A stretch of 8,389 nucleotides of DNA from Desulfuromonadaceae bacterium GWC2_58_13 (GTDB taxonomy: Bacteria > Desulfobacterota > Desulfuromonadia > Desulfuromonadales > Trichloromonadaceae). The notes under the pieces are model-generated. The model worked only from the letters and a program-made list of their open reading frames with translations. It was not told where the DNA came from and ran no database searches. Below are positions 1 to 6,190 of this stretch, in pieces; within the stretch, counting starts at the first letter, position 1; the number at the start of each line of letters is the position of its first letter. The position numbers and the translations under genes are program-made. The stretch lies in NCBI GenBank assembly GCA_001825565.1, contig MHXM01000087.1, positions 314 through 8,702 on the forward strand, in the 5' to 3' direction.

Positions 1-1246
1 TCTTGAACCGTTCGACCACGTAGGTGAGGCCGTTGCTCGACGCATCGACGTAGGGGTTGTCGATCTGTTCCGGATCGCCGGTCAGAACGATTTTGGTCCC
101 TTCGCCGGCCCGGGTGACGATGGTTTTGACTTCGTGCGGCGTCAGGTTCTGGGCCTCGTCGACGATCATGTAGCTGCGGGGGATCGACCGGCCGCGGATG
201 TAGGTCAGCGGTTCGATTTCCAACAGCCCCAGGTCCTTGAATTCCTGATATCCCCGCTTCTTCTTGTCCCTGCCGCCGATGCCGTTGAGCAGCAGGTCGA
301 TGTTGTCGTGAATCGGCTGCATCCAGGGCGCGAGTTTTTCCTCCACGTCTCCAGGCAGAAACCCGAGATCCCTGCCCATGGGAAAAACGGGCCGGGAAAC
401 CAGCAGCCGGCCATAGAGTTCTTTTTCGGTGATGGCGTGCATGCCGGCGGCGATGGCCATCAGCGTTTTGCCGGTCCCGGCCCGGCCGATCATGGTTACC
501 AGGGCGATGGCCGGATTGAGCAGAAGTTCAAGGGCGAATTTCTGTTCCCGGTTGCGGGGCAAGATTCCCCAACACCCATCCTTGGGCAGTTCCATGAGCG
601 GAACGACGCTGTCCGTCTCCCGATCGAAGCGACCGATGGCCGAGCGAGTCTCGCTGTGCGGGGCCTTGAGGGTGACGCAGTGGTTGGGGTAGAGTTCCTC
701 CGCCGGCAGGTGTAGACGGCGCTCCCGGAAAAACCGGTCGATCTGTTCCGAGTCGGTCTCTACCTGAAGGGAGCCGGAATAGAGATGCCCATAGGAAATT
801 TTGTCGGTTTCGTAATCTTCGGCCGTCAAGCCCACGGCATGGGCTTTGATGCGCAGGTTGATATCCTTGGTCACCAGCACCACCGGGCAGCGGTGGTGCG
901 AGATTTCATTGAGGCAAAGGGCCAGAATCTGATTGTCGACGGTGGGCGTTTTCAGCTCGGGAGGGAGTCGTTCCATGTCGGTCGAACCGGAGAAGATCAC
1001 CCGCAGCCGCCCCCCGTTGTCCAATGGGGCGCCGCCGTTGGTCAGGGTTCCCTTTTGGCGCAGTTGATCGAGAAGACGGGATACCTGGCGGGCGTTGCGG
1101 CCGGTTTCGCCGCCGTCTTTCTTGAATTTATCCAACTCTTCGACTACGGCCAGGGGCAGAATCACTTCGTTGTCTTCGAAAGAGAGGATGGAACATGCGT
1201 CGTGAAGTAAAACGTTGGTGTCGAGAACGTAGCTTTTGTGGGCCAA
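1..1246 (-). CDS. PhoH family protein, PIN RNase-like domain plus PhoH ATPase (C-terminus cut by window edge)
   Basis: This is a two-domain PhoH2/YlaK-type protein; 415 complete codons are present and the stop lies beyond base 1. The N-terminal PIN domain (about residues 5-135) begins YVLDTNVLLHD and has candidate metal-binding acids D9, E36/E37, D104 and D128 (the last in VTKDINLRIKA). The C-terminal PhoH P-loop ATPase domain has Walker A GRAGTGKT at 254-261 and Walker B SYMIVDEAQN at 358-367. A TGDPEQID segment typical of the family follows. Mycobacterial PhoH2 with this architecture is an RNase and ATP-dependent RNA helicase, so a cytoplasmic role in RNA unwinding and cleavage is likely; the substrate is unknown. 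I chose the TTG start at 1244-1246 because AGGAG sits 6 bases upstream and the PIN motif begins at once. Full-length relatives are about 430-460 residues, so only a short C-terminal tail should be missing. It is the last visible gene of the leftward polyP cluster, 122 bp after the ParA gene. The name reflects the family and does not prove phosphate control. Confidence 0.93.
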   Translation of the reverse strand, partial: MAHKSYVLDTNVLLHDACSILSFEDNEVILPLAVVEELDKFKKDGGETGRNARQVSRLLDQLRQKGTLTNGGAPLDNGGRLRVIFSGSTDMERLPPELKTPTVDNQILALCLNEISHHRCPVVLVTKDINLRIKAHAVGLTAEDYETDKISYGHLYSGSLQVETDSEQIDRFFRERRLHLPAEELYPNHCVTLKAPHSETRSAIGRFDRETDSVVPLMELPKDGCWGILPRNREQKFALELLLNPAIALVTMIGRAGTGKTLMAIAAGMHAITEKELYGRLLVSRPVFPMGRDLGFLPGDVEEKLAPWMQPIHDNIDLLLNGIGGRDKKKRGYQEFKDLGLLEIEPLTYIRGRSIPRSYMIVDEAQNLTPHEVKTIVTRAGEGTKIVLTGDPEQIDNPYVDASSNGLTYVVERFK

Positions 1247-1252
1247 GGAAGA

Positions 1253-1257
1253 CTCCT
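1253..1257 (-). promoter_or_regulatory. Ribosome binding site deciding the PhoH TTG start
   Basis: The minus strand reads AGGAG, then TCTTCC, then TTG. This strong Shine-Dalgarno at a 6-base spacing supports a TTG start codon ahead of the PIN domain; no ATG lies between this TTG and the PIN motif. Confidence 0.75.
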
Positions 1258-1273
1258 TTCAGGGGAAGGTCGG

Positions 1274-1300
1274 TCGCCGGAAATTTTGCTGTTCCGGCGA
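1274..1300 (-). repeat. Perfect 9-bp inverted repeat (hairpin) in the ParA-PhoH gap
   Basis: TCGCCGGAA at 1274-1282 and TTCCGGCGA at 1292-1300 are exact reverse complements separated by a 9-base loop. The stem is GC-rich and should fold stably in the leader transcript. No run of T follows it on either strand, so it is not a standard intrinsic terminator. It may be part of a leader structure, an mRNA-stabilising or processing hairpin, or a protein-binding palindrome. Confidence 0.7.
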
Positions 1301-1368
1301 TGGTAGCGGCCCAATGTTAAGATTTGATTTCCTGAAGGAGTCGTTTTTTCAGCGACGGACGATTTCAC

Positions 1369-2118
1369 TCATGGGGCCGGAAGATGTCCTTTGATTTCCG
1401 CCCAGAGATCGGAAAAAGCGCGCGATGCCCGGCTGTTTGAGGAATAAGCTCCCAAGGGCTGCCGATGGATTCCCATTTGTTCGACCTCGCTGGCGTAGGG
1501 AATCTGGGTTCTGAGAATTTGCGGATGCCGCTCGGGCAAGGTCTCCACGATCTGCCGGTGCAATCCTTTGCGGCGGTCCACCATGGAGAAAAATGGCAGG
1601 ATTTTGATGCCTTCCATCTGCTCCTTACGTTCAAAATCGAACAGCTGTTCAAGGGTTCTTAGCGACAGAGTCGTGGGAATGATCGGCACCAATAATACCT
1701 CTGCCGCTTTGAACACCGCTTCGGAAACCAGAGAAATGCTTGGCGGACAGTCCAGAAAAACGTAATCGTAGTCGTTCTCTAAGGGGGCCAGCAGCTTTTT
1801 CAGGCGTTTGGTCGGTTTTTTGGCCGAGTCGAGTACGATATCCATGTGGCGGTAGGAAAAATCCGCGGGCAGCAGATCGAGATTGGGGTAATCGGTGCCT
1901 TTGATGGCCTCGGTCAAGTCTTTCTGGCCGCCGACCAGCTGTTTTCCGCCCCCCTTGATTTTGGCTTTGATTCGAAAATAGAAGGTCGTCGCTCCCTGGG
2001 GATCGAGATCCCAGACCAGGGTGCGGGCGCCTTCCTGGGCAGCCAGCCAGGCGAGATTGATGGCGGCCGCGGTTTTTCCGACCCCACCTTTAATATTGTA
2101 GGTGGCAAGGATTTTCAT
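1369..2118 (-). CDS. ParA/MinD-family ATPase, orphan, linked to polyP genes
   Basis: This 249-residue protein is a single-domain ParA-type ATPase without an N-terminal HTH extension, the size expected of chromosomal or orphan ParA proteins. The deviant Walker A KGGVGKT is at 10-16 and includes the signature lysine K10. The switch I/A' segment VWDLDPQGATT is at 35-45, and Walker B YVFLDCPP is at 119-126. The C-terminal half keeps the usual ParA features, such as the IPTTLSLRTLEQL segment and the IPYASEVEQMG segment. Such ATPases dimerise on ATP, bind the nucleoid nonspecifically and move cargo when a partner stimulates hydrolysis. No ParB-like gene or parS-like site is visible. The ATG overlaps the CHAD stop as ATGA (2115-2118), implying translational coupling; GGAAGGG at 2128-2134 is a plausible ribosome binding site 9 bases upstream. 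The context suggests the cargo is a polyP granule bound by the CHAD protein. That is inference; plasmid or chromosome partition looks less likely here. Confidence 0.93.
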   Translation of the reverse strand: MKILATYNIKGGVGKTAAAINLAWLAAQEGARTLVWDLDPQGATTFYFRIKAKIKGGGKQLVGGQKDLTEAIKGTDYPNLDLLPADFSYRHMDIVLDSAKKPTKRLKKLLAPLENDYDYVFLDCPPSISLVSEAVFKAAEVLLVPIIPTTLSLRTLEQLFDFERKEQMEGIKILPFFSMVDRRKGLHRQIVETLPERHPQILRTQIPYASEVEQMGIHRQPLGAYSSNSRASRAFSDLWAEIKGHLPAP

Positions 2119-3668
2119 AATATTTTTCCCTTCCCGAACAGGTCGCGAGCCAGGTGGATGTTCCGGTTGCCGGTGAACTCGGAAAAGCGGACGGAGAAAT
2201 CGCTTCGAACCTTTTTTTGCCGTATCTGTAAACTTTCTATCAGCATCCCCATGGCCAGCAGGGTTTCCGGTGGCGGCGCTGGTTCGCTCATCCGGCGGCT
2301 GAAATCCCGAAGGGCCCGCGACTGCACTTCGAGATCCTGAAAGTCGCCGAGGTTTTCCTGTAACACCTTCAGAGCCTTGATCAGACTGCCTATTTTATGG
2401 GCCGGGTAAAGGCTCTGAAAAAATTCGAGCAGGTAGCGAAGCTTTTTACAGGTTTTGCGCAGTTCGTGCAGATCCGTAGCCGGGGATTGGTCGGTAATCC
2501 GGTTGCCTTCCCTAAGAGCCCGTTCGAATATCCCGCGGATGTGTTTGCTGGCTACTTCAATGACCGGGTGGCCTGCGTCCGAGGGCAAATCGTGGATTTC
2601 GGCCATGGGGGATCCGAGCCACCTTCGCCATTCCTCAATCAAATGCCGGTAACGGCGTGAGGCGAGGTCGCCGGCCAGAGTGCGTTGGGCTTTTCGCTGT
2701 TCTTCGTGCAGAAAATCCTGTAGCGGGGAGAGGTCTTCCCGTATTTGGGGAGGCAGGTCGTCGCGGTAAGTTTCGAACTTGAGCAGATGGACGTCGAGAT
2801 CGCGGATGGGCCCGGTAATGGCTCCGAGCCAGGCGAACTCGGGTTTGTACCGCGCAAGAACCGTCGGTGGCAAAACGTCTTTGATCTGGCCGAGGGCCGA
2901 ACGGGTCCGGCGCACCGCCACCCGGAAATCGTGCAGGAATTCGGAGTCGAGACCCCGTCGGATTCCGTCCCGGTTGCGTTCCATGGTGTCGAGCAGGAGC
3001 AGCAGGATCTTGCGGGTCGCCACAATCGCCGGCTGATCGGGGAGGAGCTGCACATCCAGTTTCGACCTGTAATCGCCCGGGCGCCGTCCCGCCGCATCCA
3101 TCGCCTGGTACCAGATGTCGAGCGCGGCGGGCTCCAGTCCCATCCGCTTCCGCAGATAACCATCCATCTTCCACAGGGGTTTCCGGTAGCCCTGCAACGG
3201 GATCAGACGGACCCTGGTCGAAAGCCGCCGTTCCGGCTCCCCTGCCGCCGGCCCGCCCCGGTGATCCTCGATTTCGAGTCGGAGGACCGTCTTCAGATCC
3301 TTGTTCAGAACGGCCAGGGAGTGCGTTGTGGTGAGGGTTTGGGCGAGCGGGAGCAGGCAGCGCATTTCCAGTATTTCCGCGAGGGTATCCGTCAGCGGTC
3401 CCGGCGGAAGCTCGGCGGCGAAGCGGGGGGCTTCCGCCGTTGTCTGTTGCATTGGCGACCAGATGCCGATTTTTCGCAGATGCAGGCGGGTGCCGTTGTC
3501 ATCGGTGACCTCCGCCAGTACCCGTTGCCGGCGGAATAGCCGCCAGTCGAAGCTGTCGAGAAATATTCTGCGGGTTTGCGTACTCGGGCCGGACCGCAGG
3601 GGCACGAACGCCGCCAGTTGCTCCCGGAACGATTCCAGCGAAAGATTTTCGGGTAGCAGATATTCCAA
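2115..3668 (-). CDS. CHAD domain protein with degenerate N-terminal CYTH-like domain
   Basis: The 517-residue protein has two parts. Residues about 1-200 resemble a CYTH/triphosphate tunnel fold, for example IFLDSFDWRLFRRQRVLAEV at 35-54 and VLRLEIEDH at 128-136. The usual N-terminal ExExK catalytic motif is absent, so triphosphatase activity is doubtful. Residues about 215-510 form a CHAD domain: LHDFRVAVRRTRSAL (245-259, H246), LGAITGPIRDLDVHLLKF (281-298), LHELRKTCKKLRYLLEFF (400-417, H401) and LQENLGDFQDLEV (436-448). These two repeated histidine/arginine-rich helices are the conserved basic surface of CHAD, which in other bacteria binds polyP and targets polyP granules. I chose the TTG start at 3666-3668 because AGGAG lies 8 bases upstream; the frame is open further 5', so a CTG start overlapping the ppk1 stop cannot be excluded. 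The gene begins 20 bp after ppk1 and overlaps the ParA gene. It may be a granule-binding adaptor; catalysis is not supported. Confidence 0.92.
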   Translation of the reverse strand: MEYLLPENLSLESFREQLAAFVPLRSGPSTQTRRIFLDSFDWRLFRRQRVLAEVTDDNGTRLHLRKIGIWSPMQQTTAEAPRFAAELPPGPLTDTLAEILEMRCLLPLAQTLTTTHSLAVLNKDLKTVLRLEIEDHRGGPAAGEPERRLSTRVRLIPLQGYRKPLWKMDGYLRKRMGLEPAALDIWYQAMDAAGRRPGDYRSKLDVQLLPDQPAIVATRKILLLLLDTMERNRDGIRRGLDSEFLHDFRVAVRRTRSALGQIKDVLPPTVLARYKPEFAWLGAITGPIRDLDVHLLKFETYRDDLPPQIREDLSPLQDFLHEEQRKAQRTLAGDLASRRYRHLIEEWRRWLGSPMAEIHDLPSDAGHPVIEVASKHIRGIFERALREGNRITDQSPATDLHELRKTCKKLRYLLEFFQSLYPAHKIGSLIKALKVLQENLGDFQDLEVQSRALRDFSRRMSEPAPPPETLLAMGMLIESLQIRQKKVRSDFSVRFSEFTGNRNIHLARDLFGKGKIL

Positions 3669-3676
3669 GGGGCGAG

Positions 3677-3681
3677 CTCCT
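3677..3681 (-). promoter_or_regulatory. Ribosome binding site deciding the CHAD TTG start
   Basis: AGGAG on the minus strand precedes TTG by 8 bases. It lies in the 20-bp gap after the ppk1 stop, so the CHAD gene has its own initiation signal while being cotranscribed. Confidence 0.7.
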
Positions 3682-3688
3682 GTCGAAG

Positions 3689-5941
3689 TCAGCGCAGGTT
3701 GCGGCCCGGGAAGTTTTTGGACTTGCGTTTCTTCAGGCGGGTAACGTCCCGGTTGCGTTTTTCAGCCAGTTCGATGAGCAGTTCCTGGCAGTTGCGGGAT
3801 TCCTCGCCCTCGGCCGGCCGCCGCTGCAGGTAGCTGCCGTCGGAACGCATGTCCCAGGCGCTGCGCCGGTCGTTGAGCTGAAGGTTGAGCATGGAGCGGA
3901 GGTCGTCCTGCAATTCGGCGGATTCGACGGGGACCAGGATTTCGACCCGGTGTTCCAGGTTGCGTTTCATGGCGTCGGCCGAGCCGATGAACATTTCGTT
4001 GTGGCCGTCGTTGGCGAAGAAATAAACCCGGGAATGTTCCAGAAAACGGCCGATGATGGCGATGACCCGGATGTTGTCCGACAGCCCGGGAACTTCGGGG
4101 CGCAGGCAGCAGCCGTCCCGGACGATGAGCTCGATCTTCACCCCGGCCATGGAGGCTTCGTAGAGGGCGCGAATGATGTCGACGTCGTCGAGCGCATTGG
4201 TTTTGAAAATGATGTGTCCGGTCTTGCCGTTCAGGCAATGGTTGACCTCCCGGGTGATTTTTTCGATCAGGCCGGGCTTGAGCATTTTGGGCGCCACCAG
4301 CAGTTTCTGGTAGTGACGTTTCGGCGTGTAGCCGGTGGTCAGGTAGTTGAACAGTTCGGTTGCGTCCTGACCGATGGCCTTGTCGTAGATCAGCAGGCCC
4401 AGATCGCTGTAGATCCGGGAGGTCTCCGGATGGTAGTTGCCGGTGCTGATGTGCACGTAGCGGCGGATTCCTTTGTAGTCCTGGCGGACCACCAGAATGA
4501 TCTTGGTGTGGGTTTTCAGATCGACCACGCCGTAGGTCACGTGGATGCCCGCCTCTTCCAGCCGTGAGGCGAGGCGGATGTTGGCGGCCTCGTCGAAACG
4601 GGCCTTGAGCTCGACCACCACGGCTACCTGTTTGCCATTCTGCGCCGCCTGGACCAGGTAGTCGAGAACCGGGCTGCGGCTGGAGGTCCGATACAGGGTC
4701 ATTTTGATGCCCCGGACCTTGGGATCGGTGGAGGCTTCCTGGAGAAACCGCTCGACCGATGAGGTAAAGGATTCATAGGGGCGTTGCAGCAGAATCGAGC
4801 CGGCATCCCGGATGATGTGGAAGATGTTGCGGCTGCTCTGCAGAGCCGGATGGACGATCGGATGGTGGGGGGGGTCTTTCAGCGCGGGGATGTTGAGCGC
4901 GGCCAGTTGGAAGAAATCCCGGGTTCCGAGAATGCCCTCGACCTCGAAGACATCCTCCTCTTCGTCCAGGCCCAGCTCGGCGGCCAGCCGGCCGCGATGC
5001 GCCGGGTCCATCCCCGGCAGGATCTCAAGGCGAACGATCGGGGCGAACTTACGTTTCTGCAGGGCCGATTCGATCAGGGCCAGGAGGTCGTCCGCGTGCT
5101 CTTCGGCTTTTTCGGTATTGGCGTTGCGGGTGACCCGGAACATTTCGCAGCCGAGCACCTCCATCCCGGGGAACAGCATGTCGAGGTTGTTGGCCATGAC
5201 CTGTTCCAAAAGGATGAAGCGGTTGTCGGTACCTATGCGCACGAAACGGGGGGCTCCCGCACTGATCGGAACCTTGACCCGGGCCAGCGACAGTTCCTTT
5301 TCGCGGGGGTAACGCAGGGTGACCAGCAGGTTGAGGGAGAGGTTCGAAATAAAGGGAAACGGGTGGGCCGGATCAATGGACTGGGGGGTAACCAGGGGGA
5401 AGATGTTGTTGAAATAGTCCTGGCGAAGCTCCCCCTTCTCCTTGGCCGAAAGGGCCGTGAAATCGACAATGGAAATTCCGTTGTGGGCTAATTCCTTGGT
5501 CAGCTGCTTGATGATCTGCTGTTTCTCCATCTGGTGACGGCGAATGAAGGTGTAGCTGTCCCGGATCTGCTCCTGGGGGATGCGGCCATCGACGGTGCGC
5601 TCCATGACCCCGGCGCCCACCTGCTGCTTGAGCCCGCCGATCCGTTTCATGAAAAACTCATCGAGGTTCGAGCCGGCAATGGCGGTAAATTTAACCCGTT
5701 CCAGCAACGGAATCCGCTTGTCGTTCGCTTCATAGAGCACCCGGTGGTTGAACTCCAGCCAGGTCAATTCGCGATTGAGGTAATTTCCCGGATGAAACAG
5801 GTCGGGAGCGGACTTGGGCTTCTTGGGGGGAGGGGCGTTTTTCATCTCGGGAACCGTTTCGTCGCAAGGGATTGCCGCCGGATTTTCGGCCGGACGATTT
5901 TCATCCCGGTCGGGGATGCTTTCAACCTGGGCTTGATCCAT
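3689..5941 (-). CDS. ppk1: Polyphosphate kinase 1 (PPK1)
   Basis: PPK1 reversibly transfers the ATP gamma-phosphate onto growing inorganic polyP through a phosphohistidine intermediate. All landmarks are present: the N-terminal NRELTWLEFNHRVL (56-69); YRTS with R418 and ARFDE with R448, matching the Mg/phosphate-binding arginines of E. coli PPK1; the catalytic HISTGN with H497 as the expected autophosphorylated histidine; and FLEHSR with H636, matching the second essential histidine. At 750 residues it is longer than the 688-residue E. coli enzyme. The excess is mostly a proline/acid/lysine-rich, probably disordered extension of about 50 residues at the N-terminus and a basic tail (KKRKSKNFPGR near the end). 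The ATG at 5939-5941 is supported by AAGGAG 6 bases upstream; the next ATG (M33) has no ribosome binding site. It is the first gene of the leftward cluster and faces the HhH-ppx pair across a shared promoter region. Confidence 0.98.
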   Translation of the reverse strand: MDQAQVESIPDRDENRPAENPAAIPCDETVPEMKNAPPPKKPKSAPDLFHPGNYLNRELTWLEFNHRVLYEANDKRIPLLERVKFTAIAGSNLDEFFMKRIGGLKQQVGAGVMERTVDGRIPQEQIRDSYTFIRRHQMEKQQIIKQLTKELAHNGISIVDFTALSAKEKGELRQDYFNNIFPLVTPQSIDPAHPFPFISNLSLNLLVTLRYPREKELSLARVKVPISAGAPRFVRIGTDNRFILLEQVMANNLDMLFPGMEVLGCEMFRVTRNANTEKAEEHADDLLALIESALQKRKFAPIVRLEILPGMDPAHRGRLAAELGLDEEEDVFEVEGILGTRDFFQLAALNIPALKDPPHHPIVHPALQSSRNIFHIIRDAGSILLQRPYESFTSSVERFLQEASTDPKVRGIKMTLYRTSSRSPVLDYLVQAAQNGKQVAVVVELKARFDEAANIRLASRLEEAGIHVTYGVVDLKTHTKIILVVRQDYKGIRRYVHISTGNYHPETSRIYSDLGLLIYDKAIGQDATELFNYLTTGYTPKRHYQKLLVAPKMLKPGLIEKITREVNHCLNGKTGHIIFKTNALDDVDIIRALYEASMAGVKIELIVRDGCCLRPEVPGLSDNIRVIAIIGRFLEHSRVYFFANDGHNEMFIGSADAMKRNLEHRVEILVPVESAELQDDLRSMLNLQLNDRRSAWDMRSDGSYLQRRPAEGEESRNCQELLIELAEKRNRDVTRLKKRKSKNFPGRNLR

Positions 5942-5947
5942 GGGGGA

Positions 5948-5953
5948 CTCCTT
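5948..5953 (-). promoter_or_regulatory. ppk1 ribosome binding site
   Basis: AAGGAG on the minus strand, 6 bases before the ATG at 5939-5941. It favours this start over the internal M33 and so keeps the N-terminal extension of PPK1. Confidence 0.8.
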
Positions 5954-5987
5954 CCCGCGCGAAGAGACACCAAAGGATCCGACACTT

Positions 5988-6016
5988 TTGTTAGAAAATT
6001 GTTAGTTTACCGTTAG
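5988..6016 (-). promoter_or_regulatory. Triple 11-bp-period repeat upstream of ppk1, Pho-box-like
   Basis: Three 7-mers are separated by 4-base spacers: TTGTTAG (5988-5994), TTGTTAG (5999-6005) and CCGTTAG (6010-6016). On the ppk1 strand they read CTAACGG, CTAACAA, CTAACAA. The GTTAG cores begin at 5990, 6001 and 6012, exactly 11 bp apart. Direct 7-bp repeats with 4-bp spacers are the architecture of PhoB boxes in E. coli; TTAAC-type cores occur in Bacillus PhoP and cyanobacterial Pho boxes. The proximal repeat ends 46 bp before the ATG, a plausible activator position. The repeat is visible in the sequence; the identity of the regulator is inferred. Confidence 0.5.
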
Positions 6017-6074
6017 GGCACTGGCGCATTGAGTGGTTTCTTGTTAAATTTCAAAGAATTAGGCCTGATATTTA

Positions 6075-6092
6075 TTTAACAGGATTCTAACT
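6075..6092 (+). promoter_or_regulatory. Two-unit 11-bp-period repeat facing the HhH-ppx side, Pho-box-like
   Basis: TTTAACA (6075-6081), spacer GGAT, then TCTAACT (6086-6092); the TAAC cores begin at 6077 and 6088, 11 bp apart. The orientation is opposite to the triple repeat, so each set reads the same way relative to its own gene. The same regulator could act on both sides. With only two units, chance is harder to exclude. Confidence 0.4.
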
Positions 6093-6100
6093 ATTTTCAA

Positions 6101-6123
6101 TGGCCGGGTTGTAGCAATATAAA
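6101..6123 (+). promoter_or_regulatory. Candidate promoter for the HhH gene (sigma-70 -10 or sigma-54 type)
   Basis: TATAAA at 6118-6123 is one base from the sigma-70 -10 consensus but lacks a good -35; activator-dependent use with the upstream repeat is possible. Overlapping it, TGGC at 6101-6104 and GC at 6114-6115 give the GG-N10-GC spacing of sigma-54 promoters, with only a partial consensus match. Either would leave a leader of roughly 60 bases. The two cannot be separated by eye. Confidence 0.3.
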
Positions 6124-6180
6124 AGATTACATGGAAGCACGATAGAGGTTACTTACAGGGCAGGGGTTCGTTTCACCACG

Positions 6181-6185
6181 GGAGG
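6181..6185 (+). promoter_or_regulatory. Ribosome binding site of the HhH gene
   Basis: GGAGG, 5 bases before the ATG at 6191, a near-ideal Shine-Dalgarno sequence that fixes the start. Confidence 0.85.
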
Positions 6186-6190
6186 TTACC

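Larger units (their letters stand above)
1251..1342 (-). promoter_or_regulatory. phoH leader with possible SD-sequestering helix
   Basis: CCTGAAGGAGTC at 1331-1342 is the reverse complement of GACTCCTTTCAGG at 1251-1263 except for one extra base. In the minus-strand transcript, the upstream arm GACTCCTTCAGG could therefore pair over 12 bp, with one bulged A, to the arm holding the AGGAG ribosome binding site of the PhoH gene. A separate 9-bp hairpin lies between the arms. The pairing is visible in the sequence; a translational control role is inference. I recognise no known riboswitch class here. Confidence 0.4.
5942..6190. promoter_or_regulatory. AT-rich divergent control region between ppk1 and the HhH gene
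   Basis: About 250 bp without a gene separate the two divergent start codons. The middle (about 5980-6150) is clearly more AT-rich than the coding DNA on either side. It holds two sets of 11-bp-spaced TAAC/GTTA repeats, a candidate promoter facing right, and the ribosome binding sites at each edge. It must contain the start signals for both transcription units. I could not identify a convincing -10/-35 pair for ppk1. Confidence 0.75.

Noticed and set aside
134..1210. Plus-strand open frames opposite the PhoH gene (134-715 and 785-1210)
   Set aside because: The minus strand encodes continuous PIN and PhoH motifs; the plus-strand frames are low-information shadows.
1274..1300. Intrinsic terminator between the ParA and PhoH genes
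   Set aside because: The stem is strong but no T-run follows it on either strand, so a rho-independent terminator is not supported.
1369..2118. Chromosome or plasmid partition parA with parB/parS
   Set aside because: No ParB-like gene, parS palindrome or replication gene is visible nearby; the neighbours are polyP genes.
3950..5491. Long plus-strand open frames (3950-4567 and 4784-5491) opposite ppk1
   Set aside because: They are antisense to conserved PPK1 catalytic regions, have no motif and no ribosome binding site context.
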